From: a bacterium
GTDB lineage: Bacteria; SZUA-182; SZUA-191
Direction: 5' to 3'
Length of the DNA stretch: 5,679 nucleotides
Assembly: GCA_003230535.1 (NCBI GenBank)
Contig: QIEW01000497.1
Coordinates: 1-5,679, forward strand
Every line of letters starts with the position of its first letter. Position 1 is the stretch's first letter. Both the position numbers and the translations under genes were made by a program. This document shows positions 1 through 5,655 of this stretch, one piece after another. A model generated the notes under the pieces. It did not search any database and was not told where the DNA came from. It worked only from the letters and a program-made list of their open reading frames with translations.

Positions 1-1
1 A

Positions 2-193
2 AATAGAGGTAAATATAAGCTCGCTTTAAAAAAGCTGCAAAAACAGATTATTATGAAGGCGAATGGTTGCGCCAAAATTGGGCGTCCTGATAATAAAAAC
101 GATTTGATTATAAATTGCAAAGCACAAAACCAAGTCCTTCAGCCGGCTGTTGATTTAAGGAAGGCTCTGATTGCATTGATCAAGGGCGCTTAA
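2..193 (+). CDS. 3' end of an unidentified gene (C-terminal 63 residues)
   Basis: An open frame runs from the left edge of the window without a stop to TAA at 191-193, giving 63 residues with no signs of decay; the start lies outside. The piece is lysine-rich at first (NRGKYKLALKKLQ), then has a loop containing GCAKIGRPDNKNDLI, then two predicted amphipathic helices ending ALIALIKGA. It has two cysteines about 20 residues apart, one in NGCAK and one in INCKAQ. The pattern of helix, Cys-Gly-Asp/Asn loop, Cys-x-Ala-Gln and final helix resembles, from memory, small helical domains at the C-termini of secreted or cell-wall proteins of Firmicutes (FIMAH-like). That is only a resemblance. The piece is more AT-rich than the genes to its right. 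A terminator 65 bases downstream supports this being a true gene end. The product is not identified. Confidence 0.6.
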   Translation, partial: NRGKYKLALKKLQKQIIMKANGCAKIGRPDNKNDLIINCKAQNQVLQPAVDLRKALIALIKGA

Positions 194-258
194 AGGCGGT
201 TCCGGCAGAGAAAAGGTTAAGGATAGTTTTTCCAGGAAAGATAAGTGTTTGATATTTG

Positions 259-293
259 GCCTACTGGATATATATGCCAGCGGGCTTTTTTTT
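259..293 (+). terminator. Rho-independent terminator of the upstream partial gene
   Basis: GCCTACTGG (259-267) pairs with CCAGCGGGC (277-285) around a 9-base loop. The pairing is 8 of 9 positions, with one G-U pair and one A-C mismatch. Eight T follow directly (286-293). This is a textbook intrinsic terminator, oriented to end transcription of the gene whose stop is at 193. It separates that gene from the radical SAM gene. Confidence 0.82.
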
Positions 294-348
294 CTCATAT
301 TGGAGTATTATAAAATTGCTCTTGGAAATACAATGATACCAAGTTGCC

Positions 349-375
349 ATCAAAGATAAACTAATTATCTTTGAT
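349..375. repeat. Perfect 11-bp inverted repeat (hairpin 1)
   Basis: ATCAAAGATAA (349-359) and TTATCTTTGAT (365-375) are exact reverse complements separated by five bases. No T-run follows on either strand, so it is not an ordinary intrinsic terminator. It lies one base from a second perfect hairpin, in the leader or promoter region of the radical SAM gene. It could be an operator for a dimeric regulator or an RNA structure; the sequence does not decide. Confidence 0.75.
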
Positions 376-376
376 C

Positions 377-399
377 TTTCGGCCTGAGACAGGCCGAAA
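377..399. repeat. Perfect 10-bp GC-rich inverted repeat (hairpin 2)
   Basis: TTTCGGCCTG (377-386) pairs exactly with CAGGCCGAAA (390-399) across the three-base loop AGA. As RNA this would be a very stable stem-loop. It is followed by CATCTATATG rather than a T-run, so it is not a standard terminator for plus-strand transcription. It sits just upstream of a possible -10 box and about 58 bases before the preferred start of the radical SAM gene. Confidence 0.75.
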
Positions 400-400
400 C

Positions 401-420
401 ATCTATATGATATCTATATG
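401..420. repeat. 9-base direct repeat with an 11-base period
   Basis: ATCTATATG occurs at 401-409 and again at 412-420, so the copies start 11 bases apart, about one helical turn. Such spacing is compatible with a protein binding the same face of DNA twice. The sequence is AT-rich, so chance is possible. The second copy ends in the ATG at 418, which I do not consider the real start of the following gene. Confidence 0.45.
406..411 (+). promoter_or_regulatory. Possible -10 box for the radical SAM gene
   Basis: TATGAT (406-411) differs from the -10 consensus TATAAT at one position. Transcription would start near 418, leaving a leader of about 40 bases before the ATG at 457. No good -35 box lies 16-18 bases upstream, because that space is taken by the GC-rich hairpin 377-399. 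If this is the promoter it would need an activator or another sigma factor. Confidence 0.25.
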
Positions 421-456
421 TTTGATGGGTGCTTGGTATGGAAATATAGGATAGAT

Positions 457-1404
457 ATGGGAGATTTAAAGAGGGTTGAAAATCGCAAATTAACGATTCG
501 GGAGTCGGCATATAAAAGATTATCGGAGGCGGAGTTTGACCGGCGCATAGAGCGGGCATATAGCCTGATGCAGCCTTGCGTGCTTTGTCCGCGCCGCTGC
601 AAAGCCAGACGGCTGGAAGGGGAGTTGGGCAAATGCCGGACGGATGTTCTCCCGAAGGTGTCCAGTTATAATGTCCATCATGGGGAAGAGCCGCCCATTT
701 CGGCTGGTCGAGGTTCCGGTACCATATTTTTCAGCTATTGCAACTTGCGGTGTCTTTTTTGCCAGAATTACCCGATAAGCCAACTAGGCCATGGCAACGA
801 GGTCCGTATTGAGGATTTGGCCCGGATGATGTTGCAGCTTCAAGCTCAAGGGTGCCATAACATCAATTTCGTTACTCCTACTCATGTTGTGCCCCAAATC
901 CTGGCGGCATTAAAGCGGGCGGCGGCGGACGGGTTAAGCGTCCCGTTAGTATATAATAGCGGCGGTTATGACATGCCGGCGGAGTTGAAACTTCTGGAGG
1001 GTATTGTAGATATCTACCTGCCGGATATGAAATATGCGGATGAGGAGACGGCCCGGACCTGCTCCGGTATAGATGGCTATCCACAGGTAAACCGGGCGGC
1101 CATCCTTGAGATGTATCATCAGGTGGGAATTTTGGAGATGGATGAGGAGGGGGTAGCTTATCGGGGGCTGCTTATTCGGCATCTGGTTCTGCCGAATAAT
1201 TTGTCCGGGACTACTGAGGTCCTCAGATTTATCGCGGGGCAACTCTCCCCGAAAACTTATGTTAGCCTCATGAGCCAATATTTCCCGGCTTATCGGGCCG
1301 CTGAGCATCCAGCGCTGTCCCGCCGGCTAACTGAAGAGGAGTATAGTCAGGCGGTAAGTGCGGCTCGCAATTTCGGGTTAGAGAATGTTTGGCTTCAGTC
1401 TTAG
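457..1404 (+). CDS. Radical SAM protein of the COG1313 / PflX type
   Basis: The product (315 residues from ATG 457) is a predicted cytoplasmic radical SAM enzyme. The signature is CNLRCLFC, with Cys95, Cys99 and Cys102 as CX3CX2C ligands of the SAM-binding [4Fe-4S] cluster, followed by a YNSGG segment (166-170). Ahead of it lies CVLCPRRC (Cys41, Cys44, Cys48) plus Cys60 in GELGKC, the family's hallmark CxLCPRxC...GxxGxC region, which could bind a second cluster or metal. The end (RRLTEEEY...GLENVWLQ) also fits the family. Members are often labelled pyruvate formate-lyase activating-enzyme-like, but their substrate is unproven and no glycyl radical enzyme is encoded here. The frame also has an ATG at 418 with no ribosome site; ATG 457 has AGGA (448-451) five bases upstream and is preferred. 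The gene is monocistronic as far as can be seen and its stop overlaps that of the converging gene. Confidence 0.9.
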   Translation: MGDLKRVENRKLTIRESAYKRLSEAEFDRRIERAYSLMQPCVLCPRRCKARRLEGELGKCRTDVLPKVSSYNVHHGEEPPISAGRGSGTIFFSYCNLRCLFCQNYPISQLGHGNEVRIEDLARMMLQLQAQGCHNINFVTPTHVVPQILAALKRAAADGLSVPLVYNSGGYDMPAELKLLEGIVDIYLPDMKYADEETARTCSGIDGYPQVNRAAILEMYHQVGILEMDEEGVAYRGLLIRHLVLPNNLSGTTEVLRFIAGQLSPKTYVSLMSQYFPAYRAAEHPALSRRLTEEEYSQAVSAARNFGLENVWLQS

Positions 1405-2597
1405 AGACCAAACCTTAAACCCGCCAACCTAATATTGTCCCTGACCCGGCCCTTTAGTACCGTTGATATTATATAGGAAATGGTCGGCCTTAATCTCCCT
1501 TTCTCCCGGGCTATTTTCATGTGTCTGGTGAGATAATTTTGAGGGATATGGGGTTTGCGGGGTCTTCCGGTCAGTTTAATGGCCTGGCGCTCGCATCCGC
1601 TGACGCATACCGAGCAGCCCAAACAACGTTCCCTGTCATAATATAACTGCCGCCGACCTTCCGGTTCTGCGCTGTGGGTCATTGCTCCGACAGGGCAGCG
1701 CTTGGCGCACACCCCACACTTACTGCATCGGGTATAGTCAATCTGCACCATAAAATTGCTGGGAACCAGGGAGTTAGGTATATTCCGTTTGTTGATCCCC
1801 GCTAAAAGTTCACAGCAGCAACGGCAGCAATGGCAAATAAAAGTTGGGTTTTGCTTTATGTTATCGGTGGTATGGACTAAGCCGAGCTTCTCCGCTTTAT
1901 CCAAGACGTGCAGCATCTCAGCTGCGGAAGCTTTTCGGGCAAAACCTCGCCGGGCCAGAAACTCGGCCGTCGGGCCCAACCCCATACAGATATTCTCCAC
2001 CGGAGCAGCGCAGCCTTTATTCAGGTGGCCGGCTTTGCTCCGGCAAAAGCAGGTTTGCAGCGATCTGGCTGAAGATTGTCTTATAATTTCTGAAACCTGA
2101 TCGTAGGTCATCACCGAACTGGTAATCTCCCCTAAATTCATCTCATAAGCCAGCGCTCTGGCCATTTGAGTCCGGGAGCCAAAGAATTCGGCCCCCATTT
2201 CTTTGTCAAAAGCCGCCTCCATTAACTCAGCCACCCTCCTCATGGGCAAGTCTTTGTTAATTTTCATGAAAGTAAACTCAAAGAAGCCGAATACCGTGGG
2301 AGTAAGCACAAAATATTTCCTGCCGCGGCAAGTAGTATCTATGACCAAGCCTTTTTGGGCCATAGACTCGAGGATTTGAGCTAATTGGGCTTGTGGAATA
2401 TCGGTTTTGGCAGACAGCTCATCAATAGTTAGGGGACCTAAGATGAATTTGGAACCGACATAGGCTTCTTCTTTAGTAAACAATATCCTGAGAATTTCAT
2501 GGATCTCCACTGTATCAGGAGCGCCCACCTGATATTCATTTAATCGGCAAATTAACTCCTGATATATATTTTCGCTTATGTTACCCAGATGACCCAT
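1401..2597 (-). CDS. [4Fe-4S] ferredoxin-domain protein with winged-helix N-terminal region
   Basis: From the ATG at 2597 the product has 398 residues. Domains in order: an N-terminal IYQELICRLNEY...GAP segment; a winged-helix-like region (about 54-98, LTIDELSAKTDI...LESMAQKGLV); a middle region; a cysteine cluster CFCRSKAGHLNKGC with Cys183, Cys185, His191, Cys196 and Cys204; a second cluster ICHCCRCCC (six Cys, 255-262); then two ferredoxin motifs, Cys291/294/297/301 and Cys325/328/331/335. In the second motif Glu replaces the usual Pro after the last Cys. This order matches a family of 4Fe-4S proteins common in strict anaerobes, annotated only by domain. It may be a redox-responsive protein or an electron carrier; neither is proven. 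There are no signal or membrane segments. The frame stays open upstream, with ATG at 2654 and TTG at 2666, neither with a ribosome site. ATG 2597 fits the family N-terminus best and has GAGGA 13 bases upstream, a weak position. It diverges from mutS and converges on the radical SAM gene. Confidence 0.88.
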   Translation of the reverse strand: MGHLGNISENIYQELICRLNEYQVGAPDTVEIHEILRILFTKEEAYVGSKFILGPLTIDELSAKTDIPQAQLAQILESMAQKGLVIDTTCRGRKYFVLTPTVFGFFEFTFMKINKDLPMRRVAELMEAAFDKEMGAEFFGSRTQMARALAYEMNLGEITSSVMTYDQVSEIIRQSSARSLQTCFCRSKAGHLNKGCAAPVENICMGLGPTAEFLARRGFARKASAAEMLHVLDKAEKLGLVHTTDNIKQNPTFICHCCRCCCELLAGINKRNIPNSLVPSNFMVQIDYTRCSKCGVCAKRCPVGAMTHSAEPEGRRQLYYDRERCLGCSVCVSGCERQAIKLTGRPRKPHIPQNYLTRHMKIAREKGRLRPTISYIISTVLKGRVRDNIRLAGLRFGL

Positions 2598-2664
2598 ATC
2601 CCGACTAATATCCTCATCGTTAAGATGACTATATTCTACACTACTCCACAACATTTGGATAGCC

Positions 2665-2707
2665 AAGCAGCTGCGGGGCGGTTGTTATTGCTCCGGCGCT
2701 GCTGCTT
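2665..2707. repeat. Long imperfect hairpin in the divergent intergenic region
   Basis: AAGCAGC (2665-2671) pairs exactly with GCTGCTT (2701-2707). Inside, GCG (2673-2675) can pair with CGC (2697-2699), and GGG (2676-2678) with TCC (2692-2694) using one G-U pair. That gives about 13 pairs in all, around a 13-base loop. It lies between the two divergent genes and overlaps the possible -35 region of mutS. On the minus strand it would be in the leader of the ferredoxin-type gene if transcription starts upstream of it. No T-run follows on either strand. Role unknown. Confidence 0.5.
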
Positions 2708-2730
2708 TACAACTCCCAGAGGGTTATAGT
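2702..2730 (+). promoter_or_regulatory. Candidate mutS promoter
   Basis: TATAGT (2725-2730) matches the -10 consensus at five of six positions. A weak -35 (CTGCTT, 2702-2707) lies 17 bases upstream. Transcription would begin near 2737, giving a leader of under 30 bases that still contains the AGGAGG at 2744-2749. The -10 is reasonable; the -35 is poor. Confidence 0.35.
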
Positions 2731-2743
2731 ATTCTGATGCAAA

Positions 2744-2749
2744 AGGAGG
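2744..2749 (+). promoter_or_regulatory. Ribosome binding site of mutS with unusually long spacing
   Basis: AGGAGG (2744-2749) is a perfect Shine-Dalgarno core, but 15 bases separate it from the mutS ATG at 2765, against the usual 5-9. No in-frame start codon lies nearer, and the in-frame ATG codons at 2783 and 2786 have no site of their own. The family's conserved N-terminus (TPMMKQYL) begins a few residues after 2765, so that start is retained. Confidence 0.6.
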
Positions 2750-2764
2750 GAAACCCAGCCTAGG

Positions 2765-5431
2765 ATGTCCTACTCTACTCCCATGATGAAGCAGTATCTT
2801 AAAATAAAGCGCGAGCACCCGGACTGCATTCTTTTTTACCGGTTAGGGGATTTTTATGAAATGTTTGGCCGGGATGCCGAGATTGCCTCAAAAATATTGG
2901 GACTGGCGCTTACCTCTCGCAATAAAGGTAAACCGGAGGCGGTGCCTTTATGCGGTGTGCCTTATCATGCAGGGGAAGGGTATATTGCCAAGCTGATAAA
3001 ACATGGTCATAAGGTCGCCATCTGCGAGCAGTTGGGAAACTCATCCGCCGCTAAAGGAGTAATGGAGCGGGAGGTAGTGCGGGTTATTACTCAGGGCACT
3101 CTTCTGGAAGCTAATCTATTGGTGGATAAGCAGAGCAATTTCCTGTTAGCCTTAAATCCGGAAGGTCATCGGGTAGGGCTGGCGGCTTTGGAATTATCCA
3201 CCGCAGAATTTATTGTCTCGGAATTTACTGATAAAGCCGGTTGGGTAAAGCTGCGCAATGAACTTTATCGGTTGCAGCCGCGGGAGATTTTATTGCCGCA
3301 ATTTGTGGATGGGGATGGGGAGGTGAACTTATTTATCCGGCAATACCTTTCGGCTTCAACTGTACCTTGGGAGGACTGGCGGTTTGACTATGACACCGCC
3401 CGGGCGGCGCTTACTGATCTTTTAGGTACATTGAGTTTGAGAGGGTTCGGGTGCCAGGATTGGAAGCTTGGCGTGGGAGCGGCGGGAGCGGCTCTTACTT
3501 ATGCCAAGGAAACTCAAAAAGGCGACCTCTCTCATATCCGCCGGCTAAAAAGCTACCGTTTGGAAGATTTTATGGCTTTGGATCCGGCGACCCAGGTCAA
3601 TCTGGAGCTGACTCAAGGGGCTCAGGGTTCGGGAAAGCAGGGATCGCTGTTGAGCGTCTTAGATAAAACGGTGACACCGCTGGGAGGACGGTTGCTTTAT
3701 GATTGGCTCCTGCATCCCCTGTTGGAGTTGGAGGAAGTAAGGCGCCGCCATGAAGCGGTCGGGGAACTGCTGGATAAATCTCTGCTGCGGTCTAAACTGC
3801 GCCAGCTTCTGGGTGAGGTGCGGGATGTGGAGCGATTAATCAGCCGCATCTGTCTGAGGGTTGCCCAGGCCAGAGATCTGGCGGCGCTCCAGCATTCACT
3901 GAAGGTTATGCCGGATTTGCGGGAGGCGCTCGCAGAAGTTGAAAGCTCTAAGTTGCAGGAGCTTAATGAGCGGTGGGATGAGCTTCGGGATGTGGCCGGA
4001 CTAATCGGGGAGACGTTGGTGGATGAGCCGCCGCCGACACTTCGGGAGGGAGGACTTCTCCGGCCTGGAATAAATCAGGAGTTGGATGAACTGCGGGGGT
4101 TGGTGAAGGACGGTAAAACCTGGGTGGCTGAGTTGGAAGGCAGGGAACGCCGGCGCACCGGCATCTCTTCCCTTAAGGTGCGTTTCAATAGAGTATTCGG
4201 CTATTATATCGAAGTTAGCCGGGCCAATCTGGCCCTGGTGCCCGAGGATTACACCCGAAAACAGACTTTGGCTACCGGGGAGCGTTATTACACTCCGGAG
4301 CTAAAACAATATGAGGAGAAAATATTAGGCGCTGAAGACCGGGCGGTGGAGTTGGAGTGCGCCTTGTTTGAAAAGCTGCGGGAGAAGGTGGCTGCGCAAA
4401 GCGAGAGGATATTGACGCAAAGCCGGATTATTGCCGAGTTGGATGTGCTGCTCTCTTATGCGGAGGCTGCCAATCTACGACATTATGTGCGCCCAACGAT
4501 AACCGATGGGGACGCCATCGAGATTATAGAAGGCCGGCATCCGGTATTAGAAGAACAAGGGGAGCAACGCTTCATCCCTAACAGCGTTAAGCTGGACAGC
4601 CGGGATAGCCGGCTTATCATTATTACCGGCCCCAATATGGCCGGCAAATCCACCTATATCAGGCAAGTAGCCCTGATTGTCCTGATGAGCCAGATAGGAA
4701 GCTTTGTTCCGGCTAAGGAGGCTGCTATCGGAATAGTGGATCGAATTTTTACCCGCGTCGGCGCTTCCGATAATTTGGCTCAAGGTGAGAGCACTTTTAT
4801 GGTGGAAATGCACGAGACCGCCAATATCCTTAATAACGCTACCTCCCGCAGTCTGATTATCCTGGATGAGATTGGCCGCGGCACCAGCACCTACGATGGT
4901 CTCAGTATCGCCTGGGCCGTAGCCGAACATATTTCCAACCGGACAAAGATCGGCGCCAAAACCTTGTTCGCCACCCATTATCATGAACTGACCGACCTGG
5001 CCCGGCAGGTGCCCGGCGTGAAAAACTATCATGTAGCGGCGCGGGAATGGGATGACCAGCTTATTTTCTTATACAAGGTACTCGAGGGAAGCACAGACAG
5101 GAGCTATGGCATTCAGGTCGCCCGGTTAGCGGGTCTGCCGGCGGAGGTAATCAAACGCGCCCGGGAAGTGCTGGGTAACTTAGAGAAAGAAGAATTGGAT
5201 ATAGAAGGGAGAGCAAAGTTTGCCCACTTCCAAACCATCCCCAAGAAGACCAGGTCTGTGAGGTCGGCTTCCGGCAGACAGGGATCAAAAAGTTCTTCCA
5301 AACAGCTCAGCTTATTTGCCTCCCCTGAGGATCAGGTGATCAGGGAGCTGCAAGATATAGAGGTTAACCGGCTTACGCCTCTGGCGGCGCTAAATAAATT
5401 AGTCGAACTACAGAAACGACTGAAAAAATAA
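2765..5431 (+). CDS. mutS: DNA mismatch repair protein MutS
   Basis: A complete 888-residue MutS (usual length about 850-880), the ATPase that binds mispaired or looped bases and recruits MutL. The mismatch-recognition domain begins STPMMKQYL and holds the Phe-X-Glu motif in GDFYEMF (Phe30, Glu32), the residues that stack on and contact the mispair. Connector and core domains follow. The clamp region includes GYYIEVSRANL and YYTPELKQYEEKIL (about 475-530). The ATPase domain has Walker A GPNMAGKST (622-630), Walker B ILDE (Asp701, Glu702), the His loop FATHYHEL (735-742) and the SYGIQVA region (780 onward). Near the end QLSLF (847-851) fits the sliding-clamp binding motif, after a basic, Ser-rich linker. 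The last 25 residues (NRLTPLAALNKLVELQKRL) match the C-terminal helix common in MutS. All key residues are intact, so it should be active. It is transcribed away from the ferredoxin-type gene; no mutL follows directly. Confidence 0.98.
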   Translation: MSYSTPMMKQYLKIKREHPDCILFYRLGDFYEMFGRDAEIASKILGLALTSRNKGKPEAVPLCGVPYHAGEGYIAKLIKHGHKVAICEQLGNSSAAKGVMEREVVRVITQGTLLEANLLVDKQSNFLLALNPEGHRVGLAALELSTAEFIVSEFTDKAGWVKLRNELYRLQPREILLPQFVDGDGEVNLFIRQYLSASTVPWEDWRFDYDTARAALTDLLGTLSLRGFGCQDWKLGVGAAGAALTYAKETQKGDLSHIRRLKSYRLEDFMALDPATQVNLELTQGAQGSGKQGSLLSVLDKTVTPLGGRLLYDWLLHPLLELEEVRRRHEAVGELLDKSLLRSKLRQLLGEVRDVERLISRICLRVAQARDLAALQHSLKVMPDLREALAEVESSKLQELNERWDELRDVAGLIGETLVDEPPPTLREGGLLRPGINQELDELRGLVKDGKTWVAELEGRERRRTGISSLKVRFNRVFGYYIEVSRANLALVPEDYTRKQTLATGERYYTPELKQYEEKILGAEDRAVELECALFEKLREKVAAQSERILTQSRIIAELDVLLSYAEAANLRHYVRPTITDGDAIEIIEGRHPVLEEQGEQRFIPNSVKLDSRDSRLIIITGPNMAGKSTYIRQVALIVLMSQIGSFVPAKEAAIGIVDRIFTRVGASDNLAQGESTFMVEMHETANILNNATSRSLIILDEIGRGTSTYDGLSIAWAVAEHISNRTKIGAKTLFATHYHELTDLARQVPGVKNYHVAAREWDDQLIFLYKVLEGSTDRSYGIQVARLAGLPAEVIKRAREVLGNLEKEELDIEGRAKFAHFQTIPKKTRSVRSASGRQGSKSSSKQLSLFASPEDQVIRELQDIEVNRLTPLAALNKLVELQKRLKK

Positions 5432-5570
5432 GCAGAGACCCTCACACAATCCTGAGCCTTAATTGGCATACGGTCACTTTTTTCCTTGAGGTTGCCTGTA
5501 AGAGTGGGGACCAACGGTCTATTTAGCCCCCTAATTAGCTTTCGATTAATACTGACTGAACAATTTGACG

Positions 5571-5591
5571 GTTTGTATGAAATATACGAAC
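5571..5591. repeat. 8-bp hairpin downstream of mutS
   Basis: GTTTGTAT (5571-5578) pairs with ATACGAAC (5584-5591), with one G-U pair, around a five-base loop. It lies just before a second, smaller hairpin with a T-run, so the two together may form the 3' end of the mutS transcript. Confidence 0.5.
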
Positions 5592-5598
5592 TCATGTT

Positions 5599-5617
5599 AC
5601 GCATAGAGCGTTTTTTT
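5599..5617 (+). terminator. Weak candidate terminator downstream of mutS
   Basis: ACGC (5599-5602) and GCGT (5608-5611) form a four-pair stem with a five-base loop, and a run of seven T (5611-5617) begins at the last stem base. The T-run is good but the stem is short, and it lies about 170 bases past the mutS stop. The stronger hairpin at 5571-5591 may assist. Confidence 0.4.
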
Positions 5618-5618
5618 G

Positions 5619-5647
5619 TTGAATATTTTATATTTTTCTTGTTTAAT
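5619..5647 (+). promoter_or_regulatory. Candidate promoter near the right edge
   Basis: TTGAAT (5619-5624) and TTTAAT (5642-5647) are separated by exactly 17 bases and match the sigma-70 type consensus at four and five of six positions. Transcription would start near 5654, at the edge of a possible reading frame. The surroundings are very AT-rich, so chance matches are expected. Confidence 0.3.
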
Positions 5648-5655
5648 AGCGTATT

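Larger units (their letters stand above)
5432..5655. other. AT-rich intergenic region after mutS
   Basis: I found no convincing gene between the mutS stop and 5656. A frame of 62 codons from a TTG at 5486 covers much of it but has no ribosome site and no recognisable family. The region holds a small GACC/GGTC hairpin (5509-5519), a longer hairpin (5571-5591), a weak terminator (5599-5617) and a candidate promoter (5619-5647). The usual partner gene mutL is absent here. Confidence 0.6.

Noticed and set aside
309-314. TATAAA as a -10 box for the radical SAM gene
   Set aside because: The only -35 position available lies in the T-run of the upstream terminator, with no resemblance to TTGACA beyond its T bases.
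349-399. The tandem hairpins read as an intrinsic terminator
   Set aside because: Neither strand has a T-run directly after either stem, and a strong terminator for the upstream gene already lies at 259-293.
946-1308. A 120-codon minus-strand frame opposite the radical SAM gene
   Set aside because: It is a shadow of the coding frame, with low-complexity composition and no start signal.
1756-2100. A 114-codon plus-strand frame opposite the ferredoxin-type gene
   Set aside because: It is antisense to the cysteine-rich coding region, whose motifs clearly mark the minus strand as the coding one.
4547-5032. A 161-codon open frame on the minus strand inside mutS
   Set aside because: It lies wholly opposite the highly conserved MutS ATPase domain, so its openness follows from the codon use of mutS. 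It has no ribosome site and no recognisable family.
5456-5483. GCC/GGC stem followed by a T-run as a possible mutS terminator
   Set aside because: The stem is only three pairs and lies 10 bases before the T-run (5478-5483), so it would not work as an intrinsic terminator.
5332-5604. A 90-codon minus-strand frame overlapping the end of mutS
   Set aside because: Part of it is antisense to mutS and the rest crosses the AT-rich intergenic hairpins. No ribosome site or recognisable family was found.
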